DNA of 64,000 bases from Arthrobacter celericrescens. GTDB lineage: Bacteria; Actinomycetota; Actinomycetes; Actinomycetales; Micrococcaceae. The position numbers were made by a program, and so were the translations under genes. Numbering within the stretch: the first letter of the stretch is position 1; each line of letters begins with the position of its first letter. Positions 48,421-56,491 of this stretch are shown one piece after another. Below the pieces are notes generated by a model that was not told the origin of the DNA, searched no databases, and worked only from the letters and a program-made list of their open reading frames with translations. Location: the NCBI RefSeq assembly GCF_003614925.1, contig NZ_QYLP01000098.1, positions 1 through 64,000 on the forward strand. The letters run 5' to 3'.

Positions 48421-50229
48421 TCAGCGGAACAGGTCCCAGTAGGTGCCCATGATGATCCGGTCACCCGGCGTGGACTTCCTCATGTAGTCCAGCACTGCCC
48501 AGTCATCCAGCGAGATGCAGCCGGCCGTGGGGACCTTGTTCATGTGCAGGAAGATCGCGAAGCCTGCGTTCTGCACGATGTTCGGCCGGTTGTAGTTGAT
48601 GACCACGCCCTGCCGGTAGTCGTGGGTTGACCTGGTGGCGAAGTACCACATGTTCTCGTCCCACCCCACCCAGGACGAAGACTCGAAGTACTTGTTGTAG
48701 GTGGGCGTCCAGGGGTTGCCGCCCCAGCGCGACCGCGGGTTCAGGGTGCGGTAGGCGAGCTTGGTTCCGGGGTTGCCAAGGCCGAATGCCTCGGTCACGC
48801 TGTAGGACCCGGTCGGCGAGAACAGGTACCGGGTGGGTCCGGACGGAACTCCCGGGGGTTTGAACCCCGAAGCACCCACATAGCTGTCCGTCTTCCAGTC
48901 AGGAACGTAGGTTCCGGCGAGGCTCTTGCAGTAAATGCTCGTCGACCGGGACACCTTGTAGTCGCGGGCGACGGTCAGAAGTACGCGGTTGGCGCCGTAC
49001 GTGGGGTACTTGGACTTCCCGTTGTTCAGTTTCTGGCATACGGTGCCCTTGGAATAGATGCGGGTTCCCGCGTGGCCCTCCCAGCCGATGAAGCCGCCCT
49101 GGAAGTTCTGGATGCACTTGCCGTTGGCGCATTTTTCGTTCGAGAGCGGGTAGAGGAGGAGCCCGCGGTTGGCGCCTGCAGCGGCGTACTGGCCTCCGAT
49201 GGCTCCCCTGACCACCCAGACCCCGCTGCCCGGCGACCAGTAGATGTTCCCGCCCTGGAAGCGCTGGAGGCAGCCGCTGGCGGGCTGGCCGCAGATTTCA
49301 CTGGTTACGGGGTAGCCCATCACGCTGTCCTGCGCGCCCACCGACTTCCACCTGGTCTGGATGGCACCGCGGACAAAGCGGGCCCCGGTGGCGGGGGACC
49401 AGTAGATGGTTCCCTTCGCGAAGGACTGGAAGCATCCTCCGTTCCGGAGCCCGCAGCTCTCGTTCGAAAGGGGCACGCCCAGGCCTGCGGTTGCACCCAG
49501 AGCGGTCCAGAACCCGCCGATCGCCCCGCGGGACCAGATGCGGAAGACGGCGGTTCCGTTCCACACCAGGACCTTTCCGCTCGAGAACTTCTGCGACGTG
49601 CCGCCGGGCACCGTGGTTTCGTCGCCCAGCGGGTAGCCGAACGCGGCCAGGCCGCCACCCGAGAAGAACGCCGGACCGGTGTGGCCCGTCTTCGAAAGGA
49701 CCGCGTGTGCACCGTCCGTGCTGGTCCAGTAGATCAAGCCGCCCTCGAACTTCTGCTGGCAGAGGCCGTCGGCGCAGTATTCCTTGGAGATCGGGGCGCC
49801 TAGGACGCCCGCGGCTCCGCCGAGTGCGAGCCACTTCTCGCCGATCGCACCGCTCGCGGTGAAGGCCGGTTCCGACGGCTCTGACAGCGTGGACGGTTCC
49901 GGGGGCGTGGACGGTTCCGGGGGCGACGGCTCCGGGGGCGTGGACGGTTCGGCAGGTTCCGACGGCGCCGGATCCTCGAGCGGCGCGGGCGGATCCACGC
50001 TGGGGGAAGGGCCGGGCTCCGGCGTTACCGAGCCGGTTTCCGGGGCGCTCGGACTGGGCTCGCCCGACGGGCTGGCTTCACCGGTTGGGAGCACCTCGCC
50101 GCTTGGCGACGGCCCCGTACCCGGTGTCTCCTCGGCGGCGGCCGGAGCTGCCGCCAGGGGAACCGCAGCAAGGCCGATCAGGAGGGTGGCGGTCACGAGC
50201 GATAATTTCGCCTGGAGTCCGGTCTTCAC
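48421..50229 (-). CDS. LGFP-repeat protein with L,D-transpeptidase (YkuD-type) catalytic domain
   Basis: 602 aa. A cleavable signal peptide (KLSLVTATLLIGLAAVPLAAAPAAA) leads to a Pro/Ser/Glu-rich linker (about 32-130). Five LGFP repeats of about 50 residues follow (each with W-x4-G, a G-x-P/PL turn and F-x-x-G-x-I-Y-W); such repeats bind the cell wall. The C-terminal domain ends in IFLHMNKVPTAGCISLDDW, which carries the histidine and catalytic cysteine of the YkuD/COG3786 family. It should cross-link peptidoglycan. GTG 50229 has GGGGGA six bases upstream; an upstream ATG at 50340 would add a repeated TTAQQD tail. Confidence 0.82.
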   Translation of the reverse strand: MKTGLQAKLSLVTATLLIGLAAVPLAAAPAAAEETPGTGPSPSGEVLPTGEASPSGEPSPSAPETGSVTPEPGPSPSVDPPAPLEDPAPSEPAEPSTPPEPSPPEPSTPPEPSTLSEPSEPAFTASGAIGEKWLALGGAAGVLGAPISKEYCADGLCQQKFEGGLIYWTSTDGAHAVLSKTGHTGPAFFSGGGLAAFGYPLGDETTVPGGTSQKFSSGKVLVWNGTAVFRIWSRGAIGGFWTALGATAGLGVPLSNESCGLRNGGCFQSFAKGTIYWSPATGARFVRGAIQTRWKSVGAQDSVMGYPVTSEICGQPASGCLQRFQGGNIYWSPGSGVWVVRGAIGGQYAAAGANRGLLLYPLSNEKCANGKCIQNFQGGFIGWEGHAGTRIYSKGTVCQKLNNGKSKYPTYGANRVLLTVARDYKVSRSTSIYCKSLAGTYVPDWKTDSYVGASGFKPPGVPSGPTRYLFSPTGSYSVTEAFGLGNPGTKLAYRTLNPRSRWGGNPWTPTYNKYFESSSWVGWDENMWYFATRSTHDYRQGVVINYNRPNIVQNAGFAIFLHMNKVPTAGCISLDDWAVLDYMRKSTPGDRIIMGTYWDLFR

Positions 50230-50253
50230 TGCGTTCCCCCGTTTCGCTGTGAT

Positions 50254-50289
50254 GTCCTGCTGCGCTGTGGTGTCCTGCTGCGCTGTGGT
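50254..50289. repeat. Two tandem 18-bp units before the L,D-transpeptidase
   Basis: GTCCTGCTGCGCTGTGGT occurs twice in direct repeat (50254-50271 and 50272-50289), with a partial third unit before them. The unit is a multiple of three, so if the upstream start at 50340 is used it changes only a TTAQQD tail. Confidence 0.85.
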
Positions 50290-50314
50290 TCCCTTTTTCA
50301 CCGGGCGTCCTTGT

Positions 50315-50800
50315 TCACTGCTCGTCCTCGGCCGAGACAACCGGTTCGCACGTGCCGGCCCTGCCCGTGGTGCGGGCGAAATCCTTGGCCAGGACCTGGG
50401 CAGACTTTCCGGCCTGAACGGTTTCCGTGATCAGGGCGTGGCCCTGGACGGCTGCGCCGATGGTCACTGCGACGGCCACCGTGTAGGTTTTCGCGGATCC
50501 CGTGGAGTTGACGAGGGTTCCCTTGAATGTCCAGGAGCCGTCGGCTCCCGCCGTGCAACTGTGGTTCCGCAGCGCGTCGATCGCGTTGAAGGAAGTGGAG
50601 ACGTCACCGGGGGACGAAGGTGGCGGTGAGGGGGTTCGTTCCGTCGGCGGGGTGGTGCCCAGGCTTGCGGATGCCGACGACGACGAAGCCGGGCTTGGGC
50701 TTTGACCGGCCGGACCCGTGCCTCCGCCGGAGCAGCCGGCTAAGGCAAGCGGAAACGCGGCAAGCAGAAATACGGCGGGCAGCAACCTTCTGATTCGCAA
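50315..50800 (-). CDS. Small secreted lipoprotein of unknown function
   Basis: 161 aa from a TTG at 50800, with an excellent site GGGGGGA four to five bases upstream. The signal peptide ends in lipobox LAGC (ALAGCSGGGTG). A Ser/Pro/Thr-rich linker runs to about residue 68. A beta-rich domain follows, with C in RNHSCTAGADGSWTF and C in TCEPVVS near the end, reminiscent of small cell-surface beta-sandwiches (for example FxLYD-type). Functional role unknown. It precedes the L,D-transpeptidase gene, so the two may form one unit. Confidence 0.7.
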   Translation of the reverse strand: MRIRRLLPAVFLLAAFPLALAGCSGGGTGPAGQSPSPASSSSASASLGTTPPTERTPSPPPSSPGDVSTSFNAIDALRNHSCTAGADGSWTFKGTLVNSTGSAKTYTVAVAVTIGAAVQGHALITETVQAGKSAQVLAKDFARTTGRAGTCEPVVSAEDEQ

Positions 50801-50916
50801 GTTTCCCCCCAGATCCAGTGCGAAGGCCAGGTGCAACGAAGACCGTCCACCTGCAGGGTGTGTCTGTCGAGCTAAACACAGGCTAGCCGCAAATGACCCG
50901 GGCAGGAAGCAGTCGC

Positions 50917-52289
50917 GTTGACTCACAAATAACCTCCGCGAAGGGGCATACGTTGCCTCATAAGTATTCCTCCGGCTGGTCTGGTGTTGCCGGGGCCGCG
51001 GTCCGGGGATACGCAAGGTGAATGGGTCTGACGATGTCCGAACGCAAGGCCGTGACGAAGCAGTTGGCGAGGTCCTACCGGGCCGGGGACAGGGTCCGGA
51101 AGGGCAGGATCCTGGACGGGGTTGTTGAGCTGACCGGCTGGCACCGGGATCATGCCCGTGCGGTGCTGCGCCATGCCCTGGACCCTCCACGGCCACGGCC
51201 GGTCAGGCCCGGCAGGGCACCGCTGTACGGCGCGGACCTGCAGCCGGCCCTGGTGTTCTGCTGGGCGGTGCTGCGGGCGCCGGCCGGGAAGCTGCTGGCA
51301 GCGGTGATGCCCGAACTGGTCCCGATGCTGCGCCGGGAGAAGGCCCTGGACATCACCGACGCCCAGGCAGCGCTGCTGGCACGGATGAGTGCGGCAACGA
51401 TCGACAGGCGCCTGGCCGGGGAACGGGCCAAGCTGCTGCCGCGCGGACGGTCCCATACCAAGCCCGGATCGCTGCTGAAGTCCCAGATTCCGATCCGTAC
51501 CTGGGCGCAGTGGGATGACGCCGTGCCCGGCTTTGTGGAGATCGACCTGGTCAGCCATGAAGGCTCCAACAGTTCCGGGCAGTTCTGCTTCACCCTCACG
51601 GTCACCGACATCGCCACCGGATGGACGATGAACCGCTCGGTGCCCAACAAGGCCCAAAGGCATGTCTTCGCTGCCCTGCAGCAGGTCATCTCCGGGTTCC
51701 CGTTCCCGGTGATCGGCATCGATTCGGACAACGGAGGCGAGTTCATCAACAACGAGCTCTTCGATTTCTGCCAGGAACAACGGATCACCTTCACCCGCTC
51801 ACGCCCCTACAACAAAAACGACGGGGCACACGTGGAGCAGAAAAACTGGTCCAGGGTCCGGGAACTGGTCGGCTACCTGCGCTACGACACCGCCGCGGAA
51901 CTGGAGCTGCTGAACCGGATCTGGGAGCTGGATGCCGTCTTCACCAATTACCTGCTGCCCCAGCAGAAACTCGTGGCCAAGACCCGCCGCGGGGCAAAGG
52001 TCACCAAGACCCACGATGCTCCCGCCACCCCGCACCGGCGCGCCGCCGCGGACCCGCACACCGGCCCGAAGGCCACCGCCCGGATGAACACCGAGTACCG
52101 CAAAGTCAGGCCGGCATCCCTGTCCCGGCAAATCCTCTCCCTAACCGGCCGGCTCGAAACCCTCGCCACCGCCAAGCAATCCGCCCCCGTCAAACCACCC
52201 GTCAACGAAGACTTCAACCGCCGAACCCCCCGGAGATATTCAATTGAGGCAACGTATGCCCCTTCCCGGAGGTATTGACATGAGGCAAC
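50917..52289 (+). mobile_element. Insertion sequence with compound terminal repeats
   Basis: About 1.37 kb. Left end 50917-50975 and right end 52230-52289 are imperfect inverted repeats of about 59 bp, matching closely over GAAGGGGCATACGTTGCCTCA. Each end holds two copies of a roughly 23-bp unit with pattern TTGCCTCA...CTCCGG, which look like paired transposase-binding sites. One transposase gene fills the interior. I do not see a clean target duplication; flanks GCAGTCGC and GCAGTCCGC are only similar. The lipoprotein is on the left and the amino-acid permease on the right. Confidence 0.85.
51022..52278 (+). CDS. DDE transposase
   Basis: 418 aa. N-terminal helix-turn-helix region (ARSYRAGDRVRKGRILDGVVELTGWHRDHARAVLRH) is followed by an integrase/RNase H-like catalytic core with the DDE triad: D in FVEIDLVSHEG, D in IGIDSDNGGEFINNE, E in KNDGAHVEQKNW. 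The last residues (YSIEATYAPSRRY) are read from the right inverted repeat, so the gene extends into the end. ATG 51022 is used; ATG 51034 is an alternative. The IS family is not identified with certainty. The frame is intact, so the element may be active. Confidence 0.9.
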   Translation: MGLTMSERKAVTKQLARSYRAGDRVRKGRILDGVVELTGWHRDHARAVLRHALDPPRPRPVRPGRAPLYGADLQPALVFCWAVLRAPAGKLLAAVMPELVPMLRREKALDITDAQAALLARMSAATIDRRLAGERAKLLPRGRSHTKPGSLLKSQIPIRTWAQWDDAVPGFVEIDLVSHEGSNSSGQFCFTLTVTDIATGWTMNRSVPNKAQRHVFAALQQVISGFPFPVIGIDSDNGGEFINNELFDFCQEQRITFTRSRPYNKNDGAHVEQKNWSRVRELVGYLRYDTAAELELLNRIWELDAVFTNYLLPQQKLVAKTRRGAKVTKTHDAPATPHRRAAADPHTGPKATARMNTEYRKVRPASLSRQILSLTGRLETLATAKQSAPVKPPVNEDFNRRTPRRYSIEATYAPSRRY

Positions 52290-52345
52290 AGGGCAGTCCG
52301 CGAGGCCGTGTGTAGCCCGGGTCACGAGTGGTGCGTTTCACACTG

Positions 52346-52430
52346 TAAGATGGGGTTGCTGGATTCGCCCTTCGATGATTCGCTCTGTAACTCGCAGAAG
52401 TGAACTGGATTCCGGCCTATGAGCCGAATC
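52346..52430 (+). promoter_or_regulatory. Promoter and leader stem-loop before the amino-acid permease
   Basis: TAAGAT (52346-52351) is a plausible -10 without a clear -35. A hairpin at 52408-52430 (GATT-C-CGGC / GCCG-AATC) lies in the leader. Start and ribosome-binding site are 50 bases later. The insertion sequence ends 56 bases before the -10, so it may have displaced upstream control elements. Confidence 0.35.
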
Positions 52431-52478
52431 ACGTGCAGTAAAGGGCGCTGGTACCTCCCCAACCCACAAGGAACAGCT

Positions 52479-53939
52479 GTGTCGCAAAGTACCCCCACAG
52501 ACCTTAAGAACCCCACTGTCCAGGCAACCGCCGTCGACCCGTCCCTCAGCGCCGAGGGCTACAGCAAGACCCTGAGCCGGCGCCACGTCACCATGATCGC
52601 GATGGGCGGCGCCATCGGCGTGGGCCTCTTCATGGGCGCCGGCGGTCGCCTGGCCTCCACCGGCCCGGCCCTGATCTTCTCCTACGCGATCGCCGGCGTC
52701 ATCGCCTACCTGCTCATGCGGGCCCTGGGCGAACTCATCATGTACCGCCAGACCTCCGGCTCCTTCGTCAGCTACGCGGGTGAACTCTTCGGCAAGAAGG
52801 GCGCCTACCTGTCCGGCTGGATGTACTTCATCAACTGGGCCATGACGGGCATCGCTGAATTGATCGCGATCGGCCTGTACTTCCAGTTCTTCTTCCCCAA
52901 CGTTCCCGTGGAACTCTCCGCGATCGCCGCGCTGGTGCTGCTGGTGGCCGTGAACCTGTTCAGTGTGAAGGCGTTCGGCGAGTTCGAATTCTGGGCGTCC
53001 TGCCTGAAGGTCGCCGCGATCGTCATCTTCCTGGCCGTAGGCACGTTCATGGTGGTCACCAACGCCCAGGTGGGTGACGGGCACGCCTCCGTGGCCAACC
53101 TCTTCCATGCCGACGGCGGCATGTTCCCCAAGGGCGGCCTGGTGATGATCCTGGTCCTGAACGCCGTGATCTTCGCCTACAACGCCATCGAACTGGTCGG
53201 CATCACCGCCGGCGAAATGGCCAACCCGGAACGCGAAGTTCCCAAGGCGATCCGCGCCGTCGTGCTGCGCATCGTGGTCTTCTACGTCGGCTCCGTGACC
53301 CTGCTCGCCATGCTCCTCCCGTCCGACCAGTACAAGGCCGGCACCTCCCCGTTCGTCACTGTTTTCGGCCAGATGGGCCTGGGCTGGATGGGCGATGTCA
53401 TGAACATGATCGTCATCACCGCCGCCCTGTCCTCCTGCAACTCCGGCCTATACTCGATCGGCCGCATCTTCCGCACCATGGCCAACAACGGGCACGCCCC
53501 GCAGTGGCTCACCAGGATGTCCACCCGCCACGTCCCGTACGCCGCCATCCTGGCCATCGGCGTCGTCTACCTCGTGGGCATCCTGCTGAACATCTGGCTG
53601 GGCGGCTCGTACGCCTTCGACCTGGCGCTCAATACTGCCTCGATCGGCGTGATCTTCACCTGGGGCTCGATCTTCGCCAGCCAGATCATGCTGCGGAAGA
53701 AGAAGGGCACGGTCTCCAGCCTCCCCATGCCGGGTTCGCCGTGGACCAGCTGGGCCGGCCTGGTGGCACTGGTGGCCATCGCCGTGCTGATCGGCTTCGA
53801 CACCATGACCAGCAAGGACGGCGAGGTCTTCTACCTCGGCGCCTGGACGCTGGGCACCATCCCGTTCTTCGCCGTCGTGCTCTGGCTCGGCTGGCAGAAG
53901 GTCAAGAACAACGAGCCCAAGAGCGAGCTGTTCAGCTAA
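52479..53939 (+). CDS. Amino-acid permease (APC superfamily, amino acid transporter family)
   Basis: 486 aa from GTG 52479 (AAGGAA upstream). About 12 membrane helices; signature region TLSRRHVTMIAMGGAIGVGLFMGAG near residue 32, FSYAIAGVIAYLLMRALGELI, and ITAGEMANPEREVPKAIRAVV around 250. This is the CycA/AnsP/GabP-like group importing neutral or polar amino acids with protons. The exact substrate is not decided; D-alanine/glycine or asparagine permeases are nearest in feel. A terminator follows at 53954. Confidence 0.88.
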   Translation: MSQSTPTDLKNPTVQATAVDPSLSAEGYSKTLSRRHVTMIAMGGAIGVGLFMGAGGRLASTGPALIFSYAIAGVIAYLLMRALGELIMYRQTSGSFVSYAGELFGKKGAYLSGWMYFINWAMTGIAELIAIGLYFQFFFPNVPVELSAIAALVLLVAVNLFSVKAFGEFEFWASCLKVAAIVIFLAVGTFMVVTNAQVGDGHASVANLFHADGGMFPKGGLVMILVLNAVIFAYNAIELVGITAGEMANPEREVPKAIRAVVLRIVVFYVGSVTLLAMLLPSDQYKAGTSPFVTVFGQMGLGWMGDVMNMIVITAALSSCNSGLYSIGRIFRTMANNGHAPQWLTRMSTRHVPYAAILAIGVVYLVGILLNIWLGGSYAFDLALNTASIGVIFTWGSIFASQIMLRKKKGTVSSLPMPGSPWTSWAGLVALVAIAVLIGFDTMTSKDGEVFYLGAWTLGTIPFFAVVLWLGWQKVKNNEPKSELFS

Positions 53940-53953
53940 CGTTTTGGATTACG

Positions 53954-53990
53954 ACGGCGGGTGTCCCCTTGCGGGGGCGCCCGCCGTTTT
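53954..53990 (+). terminator. Terminator of the amino-acid permease
   Basis: ACGGCGGG/CCCGCCGT outer stem with inner TCCCC/GGGGG pairing, followed by TTTTCG. Confidence 0.8.
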
Positions 53991-54044
53991 CGTCCCCGCG
54001 CAGCCGAATCCCCGTCGGCGGTTGGGACTGTCAGAGCCCGGGTC

Positions 54045-54050
54045 TAGGCT
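54045..54050 (+). promoter_or_regulatory. Leaderless promoter of the SRPBCC gene
   Basis: TAGGCT ends six bases before ATG 54057, and TTGGGA (54022-54027) lies 17 bases upstream of it as -35. Confidence 0.6.
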
Positions 54051-54056
54051 CGAATC

Positions 54057-54515
54057 ATGGAGCATACCACCACCCTGACGCAGCACATCAACGCCAGTCC
54101 GGAGAAGGTCTGGGCCGTCATTTCGGACATCCCCGGCTCGGCAACCACGCTCTCGGGCATCGACTCCGTCCAGATGCTCAGCGAGGGCCCGTACGGCGAA
54201 GGAACCCGCTGGAAGGAGACCCGCACCATGATGGGCCGGCAGGAGACCGTCGAAATGTGGGTGGCTGAAACCGACCCGCCACGCAGCACCACGGTCAAGG
54301 CCCTCCAAGGCGGTGCCGACTACACCACGCGCTTCACCCTGACCGGGCGGGACGGCGGCACGGACCTCACGCTGACGTTTGGCGCCGGGATCCTCAAGCC
54401 CACGCTCCTGAGCAAGGTCACCATGGCCCTCTTCGGAAAAATCGGAATGAGCATGACCCGCAAGGCCCTGGGCAAGGACCTCGCCGAGATCGCGGCCAAG
54501 GCAGAGTCCCTCTGA
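54057..54515 (+). CDS. SRPBCC (START/Bet v1-like) family protein
   Basis: 152 aa. The fold pattern is TTTLTQHINASPEKVWAVISDIPGS at the N-terminus, then EGTRWKETRTMMG, TTRFTLTGRDGGTDLTLTFGAG and a long C-terminal helix (MTRKALGKDLAEIAAKAE). These proteins have a hydrophobic cavity for lipids, polyketides or aromatic compounds. No ligand can be assigned. It shares TGATG overlap with the pentapeptide-repeat gene. Confidence 0.85.
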   Translation: MEHTTTLTQHINASPEKVWAVISDIPGSATTLSGIDSVQMLSEGPYGEGTRWKETRTMMGRQETVEMWVAETDPPRSTTVKALQGGADYTTRFTLTGRDGGTDLTLTFGAGILKPTLLSKVTMALFGKIGMSMTRKALGKDLAEIAAKAESL

Positions 54516-55171
54516 TGGCGGCCGCGAAGCTTGCCGCCCCCAGGATTTCTCCGGTGCGGCTGGCGGAACTGCGCGACGACGACGCCCCGGATTTTCGCCG
54601 CGGCGAAAGGTACGACGGCGTCCGGTTCAGCCAGGTGCGGGCCGACGGCGAGGAGCTGGGCGGCGCGGATTTCCTCGAGTGCGAGTTCGACCGCGCCTCC
54701 TTCAACGAGACCCAGCTGCGCGGGGCGACGTTCAGGGACTGCATCCTCACAGAGCCCTATGCGCCGGTCCTCACCGCCGCGCGCAGTTCCTGGCGCGACG
54801 TCGAAATCAACAACCCGCGCTGGGGCTCCGCCGAACTGTACGAGGGCAGCTGGCAGTCGGTGCGGATCGACGGCGGCAAGCTGGACTTCCTGAACCTGCG
54901 TGGCTCCAAGCTCCAGGACGTCCAGGTGAGCGGCTGCATCATCAACGAACTGGACCTGGGCTCCTGCACGGCGAACCGGGTGGCGTTCAAGGACTGCACC
55001 ATCGGCACGCTCGACGTCACGGGCGCCAAGCTCAAGGATGTGGACCTGCGCGGCAGCGAATTCCGGGCGGTCAACGGCCTGGGCGGGATTTCCGGCGTCG
55101 TGATCGACGACTACCAGCTCAGCCTGCTGGCTCCGCTGCTGGCCGGACACCTCGGCATCCGCGTCCTGTAA
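54515..55171 (+). CDS. Pentapeptide-repeat protein
   Basis: 218 aa. Repeats with A-(D/N)-L-X-X-type rhythm run from about residue 40 to 200 (GGADFLECEFDRASFNETQLRGATFRDCIL, LNLRGSKLQDVQVSGCIINELDLGS), predicting a right-handed quadrilateral beta-helix. Such proteins mimic DNA in gyrase inhibitors (Qnr/MfpA), but the repeats here are irregular, so a gyrase role is unproven. The start overlaps the SRPBCC stop (TGATG). A short linker leads to the paa-type gene. Confidence 0.8.
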   Translation: MAAAKLAAPRISPVRLAELRDDDAPDFRRGERYDGVRFSQVRADGEELGGADFLECEFDRASFNETQLRGATFRDCILTEPYAPVLTAARSSWRDVEINNPRWGSAELYEGSWQSVRIDGGKLDFLNLRGSKLQDVQVSGCIINELDLGSCTANRVAFKDCTIGTLDVTGAKLKDVDLRGSEFRAVNGLGGISGVVIDDYQLSLLAPLLAGHLGIRVL

Positions 55172-55181
55172 CGCCTTCCTG

Positions 55182-55236
55182 TTGACCGGGGCCGGGCACC
55201 GTGTAATCTTTATAGAACGAACGGTCGGTAAATTAT
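55182..55236 (+). promoter_or_regulatory. Promoter and PaaR-type operator 1 of the thiolase operon
   Basis: TTGACC (55182-55187) and TAATCT (55204-55209) are 16 bases apart. Just downstream GAACGAACGGTCGGTAAATT (55215-55234) resembles the operator half before paaZ (CG-T/G-TCGGTAA-ATTATT on one strand). A TetR-type PaaR repressor is expected to bind both. Confidence 0.6.
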
Positions 55237-55267
55237 TCGCCGGCCCTGCTCCGTGAAGGATGTGCTC

Positions 55268-56491
55268 ATGGTCGAGGCTTTTCTTGTTGGCGGCGTCCGT
55301 ACGCCCGTCGGCCGCTACGGCGGCTCGCTTTCCGCAGTCCGTCCCGACGACCTTGCGGGGCTGGTGGTGGGTGAGGCAGTGGCGAGGGCCGGCGTCGACC
55401 CTGATTCGATCGACGAGGTGATCCTCGGCAACGCCAACGGAGCGGGCGAGGAAAACCGCAACGTCGCGCGCATGGCCACCCTTCTGGCCGGCCTGCCGCT
55501 CCACATCCCCGGCATCACCGTCAACCGCCTGTGTGCCTCCGGCATGAGCGCCATCATCATGGCCGGCCAGATGATCAAGGCGGGAGCCGCGGACATCGTG
55601 GTGGCCGGCGGCGTCGAATCCATGAGCCGTGCCCCCTGGGTCCAGGAAAAACCGTCCACCGCCTTCGCCAAGCCCGGCCAGATCTTCGACACCTCCATCG
55701 GCTGGCGCTTCGCCAACCCCCGCTTCACCAAGGGCGAGCTTTCCCGGGACGGGAAGATGACCTACTCGATGCCCGAAACCGCCGAGGAAGTCGGCCGCGT
55801 GGACGGCATTTCCCGCGAAGATGCGGACGCCTTCGCGGTCCGTTCCCACGAACTGGCCCTGGCCGCGATCGCCGCCGGCCGCTTCAAGGAGGAGATTGTC
55901 CCGGTGACGGTGAAGACCCGCAAGGGCGAGACCATCGTCGACACCGATGAAGGGCCCCGCGAAGGGACCACCCTGGAGGTCCTGGCCGGGCTGCGGCCCG
56001 TCGTTCCTGGCGGGTCCATCGTCACGGCGGGCAACTCCTCCAGCCTCAACGACGGCGCCTCTGCCATCATCGTCGCCTCCGAGGCGGCCATCCGGAAGTA
56101 CGGACTCACTCCGCGCGCCCGCATCATCGACGGCGGGGCGGCCGGCTGCGAACCGGAGATCATGGGCATCGGCCCGGTGCCGGCCACCCGGAAGATCCTC
56201 GACCGCAGCGGCCTCGGCGTCGCCGACCTCGGCGCCGTGGAACTCAACGAAGCCTTCGCCACCCAGTCCCTCGCCAGCATGCGGCGCCTGGGGCTGGATG
56301 CCGGAACCGTGAACAACGACGGCGGTGCCATCGCCCTGGGGCACCCCCTCGGTTCCAGCGGCTCCCGGATCGCGATCACCCTGCTCGGCCGGATGGAACG
56401 CGAATTGTCCGGGGCAGGCCGTAGGATCGGCCTCGCGACGATGTGCATCGGCGTCGGGCAGGGCTCGGCACTTCTCCTGGAAGGCGTGTAA
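55268..56491 (+). CDS. paaE: Acetyl-CoA acyltransferase, probable 3-oxoadipyl-CoA thiolase
   Basis: 407 aa thiolase. Catalytic cysteine is in GITVNRLCASGMSAIIMAG, then NNDGGAIALGHPLGSSGSRI with catalytic histidine and MCIGVGQGSALLLE with the second cysteine. The frame starts at ATG 55268 (GAAGGA upstream). Among thiolases it fits the PaaE/PaaJ/PcaF type that splits 3-oxoadipyl-CoA to acetyl-CoA and succinyl-CoA, chiefly because of its neighbours (hydratase, dehydrogenase, paaZ). A beta-ketothiolase for other acyl-CoA is possible. The stop overlaps the next start (TAATG). Confidence 0.88.
   Translation: MVEAFLVGGVRTPVGRYGGSLSAVRPDDLAGLVVGEAVARAGVDPDSIDEVILGNANGAGEENRNVARMATLLAGLPLHIPGITVNRLCASGMSAIIMAGQMIKAGAADIVVAGGVESMSRAPWVQEKPSTAFAKPGQIFDTSIGWRFANPRFTKGELSRDGKMTYSMPETAEEVGRVDGISREDADAFAVRSHELALAAIAAGRFKEEIVPVTVKTRKGETIVDTDEGPREGTTLEVLAGLRPVVPGGSIVTAGNSSSLNDGASAIIVASEAAIRKYGLTPRARIIDGGAAGCEPEIMGIGPVPATRKILDRSGLGVADLGAVELNEAFATQSLASMRRLGLDAGTVNNDGGAIALGHPLGSSGSRIAITLLGRMERELSGAGRRIGLATMCIGVGQGSALLLEGV

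Noticed and set aside
50917..52289. Target-site duplication flanking the insertion sequence
   Set aside because: The flanks GCAGTCGC and GCAGTCCGC are similar but not identical and not directly adjacent to the ends. I could not confirm a duplication.
52350..52430. Small reading frames (about 15-18 codons) in the leader of the amino-acid permease as regulatory uORFs
   Set aside because: Neither has a ribosome-binding site or an unusual run of one amino acid. The leader hairpin is weak and its function is not supported.
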